Origin: Tubiluchus corallicola
Taxonomy: Eukaryota > Priapulida > Priapulimorpha > Priapulimorphida > Tubiluchidae
Direction of reading: 5' to 3'
Assembly: GCA_030141605.1 (NCBI GenBank)
Contig: JAQGDQ010000028.1
Span: 381,501 to 445,500 of the forward strand
Length of the DNA: 64,000 nucleotides
A program made the translations under genes and the position numbers. This document shows, piece after piece, positions 1 to 13,000 of the stretch; position 1 is the first letter of the stretch; each line of letters begins with the position of its first letter. Under the pieces are notes generated by a model, which saw nothing but the letters and a program-made list of their open reading frames with translations, did no database searches and had not been told where the DNA came from.

Positions 1-1978
1 AAGAATTTTTGAAAATATTTATAGAACTGGTACTTGGATTAGATATAGTTTTACCTACAGAAATTCTCAGGCGATTTTTGCATAAAACGAATTAAATCTT
101 AGTATTTTATGAATGGGACTCAGTGTATTCGAAAACTGCCATTTATTGCTTTTTATGCAAGGTGAGGTCAATAAAACTAATTTTACAATTGTAAACCGAG
201 AAAAATTTTCATGTAATAAATACTTTTTAAGTACATATCTTGTAGTAGGGAGATGAAGACATACCAATCATGCACTCTGTGGGGAAAACACCAAATTTGG
301 CATGTCAAACCTGTTATGATTAGAAATTTTTTCACCGTAGACTCATGCTGTACAAGACTTCTAATTGTCATAATAATTATTTAAATTTTAGACTGCATTA
401 GCATGCCATAAACACTAGTGCATTGCGATCTTATCAGTAACAAGATAGTCTTTTAATACTATACCATTAACTGCAATTTCTGAGATCATTTACACTTCAT
501 TTTTGCAATACACAGTAGAAAACATACTCAACTTCCAGCTCGCAACCAGTGTTTATGGATTGATGTATCTTTACTACATTTTCAAATGACTTTACAGATG
601 ATTCAAGTTTTTAAGTTAGCCGCTCACCTACTCGCATATCAGTTACATATGTATTATTTTTTGCGTTTGTTTGGACTCTACTAAGCACGTTATTTATTCA
701 CTTTGCCATTTAACATTACAATACGTGTAGCTGTAATTTTCATCATTGTACACACACAGTAATATTAAACGAAGAAATACATAAATATAAATGCTGCTTG
801 TATTTTGTAAGTACCACCTGTTCTGCAGTTATGATATGTTTCTTATTAAGGACACGTATAAAATATACAATATTTTTAAAAGGTAACATTAGCAGGCTGT
901 AAAATGTCTTGCGCTAGCTAGCTTGTACACATCTTGTGAAACAACAAATAAATAGAAATTTACGTTGTTTAAATTGGATAAAATATAAAAAAATTAATAA
1001 AACATAAGCAAAATCTATACATGATATAACATAAAGTGTCATAATTAAGAAAGATCATTGAATAGGGGTAAAGATGTTTTATAAAAATCGATTAATTTTG
1101 CTATATTTTAATAAACAGATTTCTGCAAGCTTCATACTAAAAACTGGCAGACTGGATGAGTTCACAGTATCATAACTAAGGTTGTTCCAGATGATATAAA
1201 TTTATTTTGAGAAAGAGCATGTGTACAAGTTCAACATAAAAGAATAGACTAAAAATTTACAGTTATGTTCTCGAAAATGTGGAGTTGGAGCAAAAGTAAA
1301 AGATATCTTCAAAATGTTGCTTAATTTCTTAATGACATCAGGTAACAGTCAGTTAGTGTTTGCACGATGCATAGAGCTTTAAATCGTCAATGTAACAATG
1401 GGAACGTCAAATATAAACAAAAACAGCCCTGGGATACTGCCTTGAACAGTGCCAATAATAAATGATCCATATTGTAAGAAATCAGAACCAATAATTACAC
1501 GCTGGCTATGATTACTCAGAACGCAATAGGCCCTTTTTATTTTCTAACCATGTTTTAGAAATCTTGGAAAGGTTTGTTATTCTCGTTCTTATAAGCAGTT
1601 CAATTTGTATTAAAAAAATTTCACATTTTCTGTTTTTCAAGTTTGTTATCAAAATTTAACTAATTGTGGGTTTGTACCATCATTTTTTATTCTCATGTAC
1701 CACAACAGTAATCAATGAACTGATAACAATCAGGAACTCGAGAGCATTCCACCTATGAGATGTACTCTAACCTAGCATTAATTTGGAAAAGGGCCTCTTA
1801 TTAAGGTGACCAGAGGCATCAATGAAATTCCCGTAGTTACCAAGTACGTCTGAGTGGAGTTTGATACAAAAAGATTCTATTTGGATTTCGGTATGCACAC
1901 ACAACTTTGTTCCAGTTATAAATGTATATGCACAATTAACAAAATGTGGATGTAAATCATGAAAGGAATGCCTTTCTC
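1..1978. other. No gene recognised; likely SPRTN intron or upstream sequence
   Basis: AT-rich sequence with only short, unrelated ORFs. It lies upstream of the SPRTN exon at 2855, which begins with a splice acceptor, so at least part of this stretch is probably intron of that gene. I looked for the HExxH protease motif of the SprT domain on the plus strand and did not find it. Confidence 0.4.
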
Positions 1979-2401
1979 CAGGGGCGTATCAAGAGTTTAC
2001 GACTCCCTAGGCTGATAGTTCTGTCCCGCCCATTTGTGAATTTTTGTAATGAGCAGATTAAGCAGTTACTTGTGGTGTATTAGGAACACTATTAAGCTAG
2101 TTTCTACGAGTGGTTATGATTAGGTTATTATTAATTACATGTATTTGCATAGTGCTTATATTCAAGCAGGCTGCACAACTGCTTGTTGTGTAATACCTTG
2201 CACCTGTTCGTTATGTGGCACTTATATTTTATAGCTGTGTCCAGTAACTGCCTGTGGTGTGTTGTAAAATGTGCCCTTTACATGAATATCAAAGTATACA
2301 TGTTTTCCGAGGAGAACAAGAATTTTTTCTAAAATGTGATTCCCTGAAATTTTGGCGCCCTAGGCCACAGCCTAGTTAGCCTACTGGTTAATACGCCCCT
2401 G
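1979..2401. mobile_element. hAT-like MITE with 8-bp TSD
   Basis: A 423-bp element. Both ends begin CAGGGGCGTAT read inward (left 1979; right end as reverse complement at 2401). It is flanked by a perfect 8-bp direct repeat CCTTTCTC at 1971-1978 and 2402-2409. An 8-bp duplication and a CAGGGGCG-type terminus are typical of hAT superfamily elements. No coding remnant is visible, so it is a non-autonomous copy. It probably sits in the intron before the SPRTN terminal exon. Confidence 0.8.
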
Positions 2402-2854
2402 CCTTTCTCCCTTAAATGCATATATGCCTGTTTACAGTGCACTACAGTGTGTGGCTGTGGAGGAAATTGCCATTTGCTAATATACTACAAATGATATCTG
2501 GCAATGCAGTGTGACAAGTACACGTGTAAGCACATGTTATGGCATATTTGAATGGATCTGTCCTTCTGCCACTCTAAAGTAAGATAGACTTGCCCTTTCA
2601 AAACTTAACAAGAATCCACAAAATATAAAGAAAGGAAGTAAATAAATACGTCTGTTATAATTTTTCGTTTATTACATCTTACATTTTGATTTTACATCTG
2701 CAGCATACACATAACACCACCTTGTTGTGGAGCCTCCCTCGCAGATCCACATGGGTCTACGGTGAAAATTTCCAAATTTGTTCAAGGGTCATCTGTTCCA
2801 AATTTCATGCTTCCTACCTAGATCGCACTGCTAGGTAGATTGTTTCTGTTCCAG

Positions 2855-4096
2855 ATATATCATAACTTTCACGATGAAGTTGATTCGTATCGACAGCATT
2901 GGTGGAAGTGCAACGGACCTTGTCAAAAGAGACCGCCATATTTTGGCATTGTTCAACGTGCCATGAATCGTCCGCCATCGCCCAATGATTTCTGGTGGAA
3001 AGACCATCAATTGACGTGCGGCGGGACCTACACTAAGATAAAAGAACCAGAAAACTTCAGTAAAAAATCGTGGAAGCGTAAAAGCGAAGATGATCTTAAT
3101 GCTATTTCAAAAAAGACTAAACCCAATACACGTGATATAAAAGATTTCTTCGTAAATGGAACTCAAGCAATGCCCAAGTCGTCCTTAGACAGTGCTGAAA
3201 TTAACGGTAATGACCAAGTTGCATTTAGTTCGGGGTCTGACATTAAAACTCTTGCTGACATTAAAGCTATAGTTCCACGGAAAGAGAAATATTTGAGAAA
3301 AGAAAGCACCTCAACGATATTGAAGCCTAAATTGCATGACAACAATAACAACAACAACAATGTTGCTGCTGAAGACGATGTTTTGTTAATAAAACACCAG
3401 TTTCCTATTAACAGACGGGGTGTGAAAACTGGCTGGACGGGTAGCGTGAGCAAGGGTGTTGCTCACAGAAACCCCACTCGGCGATCCGATTTGTCCTCTT
3501 CTGTGTTGATCCCATCTATCTCGACATCTGTTCGTGCCAGTGATTGGTCAGATACTAGCCGAATGTCAGTAAAATCAGAAGAAAGACTTAGTACATTATC
3601 CAATGTGCCTGTGATAAAAAAACCTGAAGTAAATGCAGCAATAGTTAAGTCATATAATGGCTTAACGATTATTGCCAATGCAAATACTCCTATTACTAAC
3701 AGTTGTATTTCAAATAAAAAGTCTTCAGACAACAAACGTGACCCAAGGGTGTTTTCTGGAACAGGATACGTGCTTGGTACAGGTGACTCCAATTTAAAAC
3801 CCATATGTGAGAGATTTGGCAAAAGTGTTACCAAAGCAACAGTGCCAAGTACGTTGAACTCCAGCCTATCTATAGTACCTTGTAACCCAATAAGCGGTGG
3901 TATAAACAAAAGCTGTAATAGTGCGAATGAAAGTAACAAACCATTTCAAGCTGATGAAGATGCTGATGTTGTTATAACTAATCAGTCTTTTAGTACATCT
4001 AGCAAAGCTGATCTGTCCTTAGTGGAATGTCCAAACTGTCAGAAACGTGTGTTTGAATCAAAAATAAATGAACATCTTGATTACTGTTTGCTATGA
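2855..4096 (+). CDS. SPRTN: SPRTN (Spartan/DVC1) DNA-protein crosslink protease, terminal exon, 5' partial
   Basis: SPRTN is a DNA-dependent metalloprotease that cleaves proteins crosslinked to DNA at replication forks. The exon starts after a polypyrimidine-CAG acceptor (AG at 2853-2854), phase 0, and encodes 413 residues to the stop. It opens with the end of the SprT domain and its zinc-binding region (residues 1-70: CNGPC, RPPYFG, WWxxH, TCGGTY, then IKEPEN), matching the family closely. Next come a basic, low-complexity region with an Asn run (about 3340-3360), a PIP-like motif TRDIKDFF (3128-3151), a p97/VCP-binding SHP box FSGTGYVLG (3752-3778), and a C-terminal UBZ4 zinc finger of C-x2-C-x11-H-x3-C form (4028-4087). 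The HExxH catalytic exon(s) must lie further upstream and are not visible. There is no ATG at the 5' end. Identification is by family motifs and is firm; only the 5' extent is open. Confidence 0.93.
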   Translation: MYHNFHDEVDSYRQHWWKCNGPCQKRPPYFGIVQRAMNRPPSPNDFWWKDHQLTCGGTYTKIKEPENFSKKSWKRKSEDDLNAISKKTKPNTRDIKDFFVNGTQAMPKSSLDSAEINGNDQVAFSSGSDIKTLADIKAIVPRKEKYLRKESTSTILKPKLHDNNNNNNNVAAEDDVLLIKHQFPINRRGVKTGWTGSVSKGVAHRNPTRRSDLSSSVLIPSISTSVRASDWSDTSRMSVKSEERLSTLSNVPVIKKPEVNAAIVKSYNGLTIIANANTPITNSCISNKKSSDNKRDPRVFSGTGYVLGTGDSNLKPICERFGKSVTKATVPSTLNSSLSIVPCNPISGGINKSCNSANESNKPFQADEDADVVITNQSFSTSSKADLSLVECPNCQKRVFESKINEHLDYCLL

Positions 4097-5909
4097 TTGA
4101 CTTGCTGTCTTCAGTGAAGAAGCAATAATAATTGTTAGTGCTGAGTACTGCCGACAGGTAAACTGCTTGATGAACTGTAGTTGGTACATTTCTTGCCAGA
4201 CTGGTTCACAAAATATTCGCTTTTGTGAATGTGCTTTGTTTTAAAAGGTTATTTGTTAGCTTTTGTAAAAGAAATTTAATTAGTAATGTGTGCTTCTGTT
4301 ATCTTTTTCTTGTTTTTATAAAATAGTCAAATAATGTCTTTAAATTAGACACCCTTATCAATTTTTTTTAAAAATTTCAATGACACCTGAGAGGTATCCA
4401 GTAGGGTTTATTTCTTGTTGTTTCAAGCTGTGTGATCAGAAATTAGTTGTTATTGTTACGTTCTAAATATAGATTCAGTAGAATTTGTCTAAAAATGCCT
4501 GCAGTTTCTTTTCTTATCTCGTATGCTAGGTTGCAGTAAAGGCACAATGTGGAGTTTTCAGTGCAATTAACTTCAAGAACTAATTGCGACAACACTTTTC
4601 TGGTACCGTTAAACATACATAAAAATTCAAGAAGTCCTTATGATTCGAGTACATTTCTCTGGTTCAGTGTCAGTTATTTTTTTAAAAAATCATCTAATTT
4701 ATTGTTTATTGTAAATACTTATTTAGTTAAAGTATATTGTAAATTAATTTTCTTTTTTGTGACGTCTTCTACGGTATCCTAGTTAAACCAATTATGCCAG
4801 GCAAATCTCGCATATACTTCTGAAAGTAATCTTGTCATGTGATGTTACTGATTGCACCCAAGTTTACTCTAATTATGTAATTCGAATTATTTTGTTAATG
4901 TGCTCTCTGAAAAAATGCTTTAACTATTTGCAAGTTTCACAATACGTTAGCAGAATATATTTGATCTTTACTGGTAAATTATAATTGCTTTTTATTTTTA
5001 AGTTTTTACTTGTAATCTTGAAGTTGCTTTTCAAAAATGCAGTCTCAGTAACCAATTTGTATGAATTGTCTTCATTCTTTAAGTACAATCTTAAACTCTT
5101 TCTGGTAAAATTATGTTATTATTTATCATGTATAATAAATTGCAACAGTTTAATTATTATTAATATGAGTTTTGCAAATGTTTTCTAGAAATTTAACTGA
5201 ACTTGTTATTTAAATTGTAGAGGAATTGGTCTAATGACTGTTTGGTTAACATTGCACTGATGTTTCCTAGATCAGTTTGCATCTTCAATGCAGATAATAC
5301 TGTGTAGGCATTACTATGCAAGCTATAGGTATGTATAATTCAAACTGGTGAAACATTCAACTCTAACAGTAAAATAAAAATCTTCAATTTGCGAAATAAA
5401 ACCTATTCCATGTTTATTATCTAAATATAATACTCCTAATTGCACTCAAATACAGATCGTCATTAAATTTTAACAATTTCAGAGTATTAGTTTAACACTG
5501 ACATTAGTTGAACTAGATGTAGCACCATTTACAGTAAAAAAAGAGACTACCTCAAAAACCAAATGAAAAATTCAACGTTGGTTGCCTATGAACCAAATAT
5601 TTTACCCCGGGGTTATGTAATTACACAATACATATGGCAACAAATTCAACAATAGAAAATTAAAAAAGTAATAAAAAAGTTAGCACCTGATGAGACAATA
5701 ATTAAATATATACCATTCAATAAATGATTGAAAGGCGACATTTCAGGATCAATGATGGCACACAAAAATATACGACTTAAAGAAAATATTGAACAGTACA
5801 AAAAATCCCAAATAAAAAAATCGTGTTATCGTATTTACTATTACAGTATAAAAAAGTAATTATTAATACAGTATAATTTCAATTCTTACAAATTTCTCGG
5901 TGCACTCAC

Positions 5910-5940
<31 letters not shown>

Positions 5941-6861
5941 TCTAATTAATTAATTACTACTCTAATTTATTACTACTTCTATTTGCAAACATAGAAAATA
6001 AAGTGTCAAGCAACAGAACAAAACAGCTGTGAAATGGCAAATGCTGTGTCCACATGTTTCAAGTCAAGTGTGCATTAGTGACCCTAAATATTCCAGGACC
6101 TCACTAGCAGTAGTTTGATGTGCCAACTTTAATTTGCTTTGCCTCAGTGCCTTAAAGACTATGTAAAGCCTCATAAAGCCCTATGACTTTTCACTTCAGG
6201 TATCATAGCGACCCTTTCCTTGCTACTGCTATCCATGTGTTGAGAATGGCTGACTTGGGTTCAATAGGAGTTGCAAATATAAATGCAAAATACTTGGTGC
6301 CTAATATAAAATCCAGCCAATCAATGTCAACCTCAAGATCAAATATCTTATAGTGACCTTTACCCCACTAGCCAAAACTACCGATTTATGTATCAAATGT
6401 GACTGACAAGGCTTTTCTGGCTTTATAATACAATGCAAAATGTGGGCATGAAAAATATTCTGCACCAGATGTAAGTTCCGATCTGAAAGGAAAAGTGATA
6501 ACTTTCCCCCTGCAAATGCTAATACTACCCATGTGGAAATTTACTCGTCTTGGCTTCAGTGGCATTACAGACATAATAAACATCCTCGGAGAGCTCCATT
6601 GCCAACAGTTTGTTAAGGGGAGATAATGAAACTTTGAAGTTAACTCTGCTTAAGGTATGAAGCAGCCACTGGCCATCACTGGAATATAGAAGTGTACGGC
6701 AGTATGAAAATCCGTTCAACATACTTAACATATTTAACAACATAAGAAGTACAAGTGACAACTATTCAGTGATTGACAATAAAAGCAAAATAAAATGTTA
6801 AATATTACCTATAAAATAACAAAGTTTTTTAAGGGTGTAACAATGAGAAAGGATGTGGCCT
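4097..6861. other. Intergenic, no gene recognised; AT dinucleotide tract
   Basis: Presumed SPRTN 3' UTR followed by intergenic DNA. A pure TA/AT dinucleotide run lies at about 5909-5931. Two overlapping minus-strand ORFs at 6386-6761 match no family I recognise and have no clear splice or start context, so they are not called. Confidence 0.4.
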
Positions 6862-7049
6862 ACAGTTAGTGAACTGCAAGTACATTGTTAACGATTTGAT
6901 TTGCAGTTACTAAACTGCAAATACTTTATTAACGATGTCGCTTGCAGTTAGCATTATCAATATCGCTTGTAGTTACTGAACTGCAAACAAATTGTTAAGA
7001 ATGTGGGTTGCAGTTAGTGAACTACAAATACATTATTAACAATATTTGA
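6862..7049. repeat. Degenerate 40-45 bp tandem repeat with internal hairpins
   Basis: Four to five imperfect copies of a unit built around a small inverted repeat of the form GCAGTTAnTGAACTGC, followed by a variable ACAAATACATTATTAACnAT segment. Copies start near 6862, 6903, 6948 (shortened), 6970 and 7011. Each unit could form a short hairpin. No coding is seen. Confidence 0.6.
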
Positions 7050-7684
7050 AATAAACCACACAACATTTTGAGCAATTTTTATACCTAGCCATGTCCTAAT
7101 TTTATAGCCAACAATATTATAAATACAATTACAGTCACTTAACAAGCACAATGATAATGACTGAAATTATTCTACAGTAAAATGTATTTAAATATTATAA
7201 AAACTATTCATGGTTAGTAATTTAAAAGTGTTAATAAAAGTACCGCAAACTATAAAACTATCAAAGTTAGCAATAATCAATTCGGATTAATTAAGACTCG
7301 TCACACTAAGCTGATCACCATAATTACCATTGTGATATTGTTATGTCATACGATAACAACTGAGAGAACCACTTTTTGTGAGAGAAAAGAGATTTGCTAT
7401 GAAAATCGAAAACAGTCAAAGCTATCTGACTATACAAACAATTGTCAATGAAGACACTCAGTTCCATATTTAATAAACTAGTTGGCTGATATGCCAATTC
7501 ATTGTTTGTAAATCACCAATGAAATGCATTAAAAGCAAATTCTTTTTTTCTAGTTAACTATGTGCACCATAATCTTGTTTATTAGTAATGAGAGCTGTTA
7601 CTACAATAAGGTGAGACAATGCTTTGATTAAATAAAGAATGGTGTATTTTTGTAGGTTCAATTTACAAGTATCTTTGTTATATA

Positions 7685-8761
7685 CATTAGTGTACAGAAG
7701 GGGAGGCAGGGGGTGCAATGCCCCGGGCATCTATATAGGGAGGGTATTATATCAAAGAGTGAGTTCTTCAAATTTGAAATTGTCTCTGTTAACTTTGTTG
7801 TACAAGTGCCCTACAGACCCGCAAGCTGGTGTAGAAGGACCGGAGTAGAAAATCTGTTACATCTAAATACTGTGCATTGCATACAGATTACTGCTTACCA
7901 TCGCATTTTCAATTGCAACTTGTGAAATGTCGTTTTCAAAACTGAAATTAATAAAAACACATCTGGGGTCTTCCATGTCACAAGAGCGACTGACCAACCT
8001 TGCTTTGAACAGCATTGAAAAAGAGTTCCACACAGTTGATGTAAAAAATGAAGTAGTTGAAGTGTTTTCTGACAAGAGATCACGTTTACTGTTGAAACCT
8101 TAACTTAGTATTTTCACAAGCTTCTTAAAGTGCTGTTGCCAAATATCAGTTTTTTTATTAGTTTTCAATCATATTGCTTTATAACATATTATTTCAGCTG
8201 ATAGCATTGTGTTGTATTGAAAAACGACCACACTGATTGTGATTCTCAAGTTTTCTCCATTGTAAAAAACTCCTGAAAGCAGCTTAATCAATCATTTTTA
8301 CTTGTATTGTAATGGTTTAATTTATTAGCTTTATTAGTGTTAAATGTGCGATTAACTTTTACGTTATTTGTTCTAATGTACTATCAAAACCTTGGCTTAG
8401 TAATTTCACATGCTTCTTAAAACGCTATTGCCAAATAACAGTTTTTTATCTGTGCTAAATTACTGGCATGTTAACAGTCATACACTTAACATGTATTTAC
8501 TGTTAATCAGTAAAAAATTAGTGGTAAATAAAAAGATTATTCTACGTATCTCTCTATCAATCTATTTGGGCAACCGAACTTAATAAACGGGCCGATTTAT
8601 ATTTAATTTGGATAAAGGGTTTATTTCATGTTTCATCTGTTTTATATTCTTAAAATGTCTTCATTTCTCAGTACTAGGTCCTATAGGCCCCCTACTTGAG
8701 TCTTAGGGACATACAATCAAGGAATTGGACCCGGGCATCACTAAAGCTCTGTACGCCACTG
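7685..8761 (+). mobile_element. Deleted hAT transposon (ZMYM1-like) with transposase C-terminal remnant
   Basis: A 1,077-bp element flanked by a perfect 8-bp target duplication GTTATATA (7677-7684 and 8762-8769). Its ends, read inward, are CATTAGTGTACAGA and CAGTGGCGTACAGA, matching at 11 of 14 positions. The plus strand at about 7896-8101 reads as a typical C-terminal hAT dimerisation segment (CExSFSKLKLIKTxL, then MSQERLxxLALxSIE), ending in a stop. The N-terminal and catalytic parts of the transposase are absent, so the copy cannot mobilise itself. The two smaller minus-strand ORFs here are shadows. Confidence 0.8.
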
Positions 8762-8769
8762 GTTATATA

Positions 8770-10005
8770 TATCATGTGGAGCTGACAAAAAACATTGCCT
8801 GGTCATATTTGACAAAAGCAATTAATCTAGTCCAAGATAAGATTGTAATCAATAATCTCAGACAAATATTTTCATTATGTAAAGAACAGGTACACTGTAA
8901 GAATGATTAACAAAGTAGAAAATGGAAATAACAATGTTTAACTACCAAAGAAATGAAAGTCTAACAAGATATCATGGATTACTTTTCTATTTGACCATAA
9001 GATGAATCCTGCAATGGCTGTAACAGCAAGAAGAGAGAAGTTTCGCACATGTCTTAAAACCTGTAACATGAATGAAAAAAATGTAAACAAAGAAAAAAGA
9101 AAGCTTTCCATGGTTCCACTCGAGGTGTGTGTTGCTAATTTTGATAGTAAATGCCTTTCACTCTATGTATTCTTTCACTTCATCATCTCCTTACTTTGTC
9201 ATTTGAAATGGTTTGAACATGCCTGTTGGAGTACTTCGTTTACCTGGGCAGAAAAAGCAATACCTGTTCTGGACAGTAAAAATCGGAGTTTTCACTGGTA
9301 CAGACACTCGTTGTTGATCTGGTCAGTGGGCATGGTTCCAACATACCTGTAGCTGATGTATTTTCTGGAAAGGCTGGTACACAATTTGTGGTGTAACTTC
9401 TTTATCAAGGAGAGCTGAGCTACATGTTGTTGGTGGCAAAAAGGACAGTGTTCCTGTTGTATAGCCTGTTTTTTTCTCAGCCTCATTGCTGTTACATGGT
9501 TTGGAGAGCTGGACAAGCTACAGCAGTGTGATGTTGTTCCATTCCAATCAGCTGCTTGTATGTTGCTATTGCAGTCTACAAAAGGTGCTAGAAGCTGTTG
9601 GTTCAGCTGTTATTATCTGCTTTGTTATGGCGCATGGAGGATCATCATGTTGCCAGCGTGAGTGTTGTCATAGAGGGAGGAGGATCATCGTATTGTGCAG
9701 AATATAGTCACGAACATTCAAATAAGTTATGTGCATTGATTTTCTTATTCTTGTCTTTCCTAGAGGGTTTTGAGTAGCAAGCCATTCATTGTGATTTAGA
9801 ACTGTTGATATTGAATTTGTGTTTTGCTTTGTTTTCTGTTTACAATGGCTTTAAAATTTATATTTAATCTTGGTTTTTTGTTTTCAGCTAATTATCCTTT
9901 AGCAATTAAATAGTATTACTTTCATCATTACATAAAAATTAGAGATGCCTCAGCCTCAGCCCCGGCACATTATACATTATAGTCCATTCATCAAAAACAT
10001 CTTAT
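8770..10005. other. Intergenic downstream of KMO; no gene recognised
   Basis: ORFs of 60-116 codons occur on both strands (for example 9002-9352 and 9486-9707) but none shows a recognisable domain. I searched the minus strand here for a hydrophobic C-terminal exon of KMO and saw none. Confidence 0.35.
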
Positions 10006-13000
10006 TCAGAAAAACGACAGTGTGCAAAACAAACCGCGGGTTGCCTGAACTAAGGTTCAAACAGTCAGAACAAAAGCGAAACAAAAGAGCCGGCTGAAGT
10101 GATTGCAAAGAGTCATACCTGATCTTGCCAGACTTTTCTTTCTGCTACTTCACTAAACCTAATCCTCGTGTACATTACCTGTAAAAAAATATTGGCTGAA
10201 ATGAATGTGCTTATCTGTGAAACACAAATACATGAAAATTTTTAACCAAAGCAAATTTGGTTAAAGCATATAAGCTGCAAGATAAGTTCACATTAACAAT
10301 TTTTCTGCTATGGAAAATAGGCGTGCTTTTAAAAGACTTTTGCTTCTTAAATGATTTTATCACTCATCACAGTATTGCATAAAATGGTGATTTAATTTTC
10401 AAAAGATGCGACTCCAACTTCAAATGACATTCAAAAGCTGCTATTACCAAGTGAATGTCTGACATTATCTTACCCAGTATAAAACATGCAACTAAAATCC
10501 AACATGTGCAGCACGTTGACATAATTTAATGTATGTCGGCTTACCATGCTGTAGAGAGGTATCCATGCTGATGGAAAAAGCTTGTTAAGAAATTTGTCAA
10601 TTTTCTTTCTTCTCACATACCAGGCGTGATTCACATGGTCTCTCATCTGTTTGAAAAACATTTCTTAATCAGAAGAAAGCCAGTAAAATGGAAAAAAATT
10701 CTTTCCAAACAAAGACATTTTACATTTAATTCCACCATCTTGACAAGTGGTCAGTCTAACAAAGTTGATCTTTCCGCTTTTTTATTAGTCATTTCTTTAG
10801 CAGTTATCTGAGAATTAGCCGCTCCAAGACTTGGTCAGCTGGTCTTTGTTTATTTCATTTTTTTAATAAATTCCCAGTCAAATTACTTCATTTTAACTGT
10901 TTCACAGGTAACACAAGCAAGCAATGCAGTAACCACAGAATGTGAAACGTGTTATTAACATCTATATTTGTACAGAAGTCACCACTTAATAAAGCTAACA
11001 TGAGACCAGCAATTAATAGTCTTAATAAATGTGGTTGTTATTAATTGGTGGCCTCTTGAAGCTTGTGTATTTGGCAAAGTACAGTACATGACAGTTTTGT
11101 ATGCTGTGGTCGTATTAAATGGCGCGCTGGTTTTATTAGTCAAATTTTCTAAACAATAGTTTCTGCAGGAATAATTCCAGACCATGCTTATAGAGTTCTA
11201 AAATGCGGCTGGTTTTACTAAACGGTGACTACTGTAATAATGTCTTTATGTGCCTAACAATCACCATGCGTTTCATCAGTAACTTGTACGTACCTCTAGA
11301 TAATTTCTCATTGACAAATCACAGATGGCCTTAGCATCCACATTTCTGATTCGTGTAAATTCTGGCAAAGCGACATCTATTGAAAAAAAATCACTACTGC
11401 TAAGCTCAGAAGCTACTATATAATTTTATCCAAAATTGTTGACTGAATTGTTATTTCAGATCAAGGTGGCATAACCAGTGGCGTTGTGCCATAGGGGCCC
11501 GCCCCCCCCCCCAATTTTTTTAGAAAATGTCAAAAATTTGAAGGGTGTCAGCGGCTCGTAATGAGACCGGTAAGCAAATTTATTTCCGACTTTTTGACAC
11601 GCAATAGCGGGCCAGCGCTCCATAAATGCGAACAGTATGAGCATGAGTATGTGTTTACCTGAAAGTCAGGATGTAGTTAATTTGTTTGCATGTAATCTAT
11701 TCAGGAGGCAGGCAGGAACAGTTAACAAAGCAGCTCGTTGAGTAGCATTAGCGTCTTTGCACAAAAGACTGTTAGTTAACAAAACGGCTCAGTTAGCACT
11801 CGAGCTTCGTTCAGCAGTGTGTTATAACAGAAAATAAGTGAAACAATAGAGCAAAAACAATGCAAACATTGAAGTCATGTTGAGCTAGCCTAGTACCAGA
11901 GAGTCGGTTTGGGAGATACAAATTGATGAGCCACGGCTCAGCCACCTCCTGATTGGACATTACTGACTCCGCGGTCACGACGAGTCTGAAGATTCTGACA
12001 ATAAAGGAGTGTTCATGGAGATCACAAATCTTCTCTCTCGATGGACCCCTGACCTGGCTACACACCTCGCCAAGTCAAGTGCCAATCCAAAGGGATACCC
12101 CAGCTACACGTCTCCCAGTTCTCAGAACGATTTGATTAAGTGCAGCGCTGATGTGATCCGTTCTGGAATTATCAAGGACGTAAAGGCAGCCAAGTATTTC
12201 GCCGTGTGCTTGGACACTACACCAGACACGAGCAAGCAAGATCAACAGTCAGTCATTCTCCGTTATGTCGATAAAAGTGGAGTGACCTGATGATCCTTGC
12301 AGTTGAGGCTGAGAAAACAAAGAATATGGACTTGAAGTCTGTGGTTGAGCTCTTCTGGAGTGATGTTCTGCGTTGGATTCCTGACAGCTAATAAATGCTT
12401 AATTAAATTTTTAATTTTAATTAAGTTTCCGTTGCTATAGATTTAAGTTAAATGCCAGTTGGGAATAAATAAATCGTTTTTCTTGCACGCAAAATACTGT
12501 TTATTTTTTTTCAAAATTATACGTTTTTTAAACAGTTAAGTTCCGCCATTATATACAGTCGGGCCCCCCCCAATTTTTTTTGGTGCACGACGCCCCTGGG
12601 CATAACATAAGATAAGTAAGATTTGAAATTTGATCATAACGTTGAGTTCTAATTCTTAATAGGTTTATTATAATGCGATTAAAAAGTATCCTACCAAAGT
12701 TACTGTCGCACTTTTCCATTATCTCATCCAGTAATAAGCAGTCTTCGAAACCCTGAAGATAAAGCAAATTTAATTCTAAATGACAAGAATATCTATAATT
12801 AATGAAAAGTGCCACAATTTTCTTCTTCTGTTTCTCAATTGTGTGATTTTTCATTAGCCCTGTAAGAAAACAGCACAAAATAATTATACAATGAATTAAA
12901 GTGCAAATAGTAATAGTGGATGAGACAGAAGCTGAAGCCATCAGACAGTCAAAATGGCGTTGACAAATTGCTTTTCATATCAACACACAAATCCAGACAC

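Noticed and set aside
6386-6761. Two overlapping minus-strand ORFs of 65 and 78 codons
   Set aside because: No recognisable domain, and no consistent splice sites joining them.
9002-9707. Plus-strand ORFs of 116 and 73 codons near the KMO 3' end
   Set aside because: No family resemblance and no neighbouring exons in phase.
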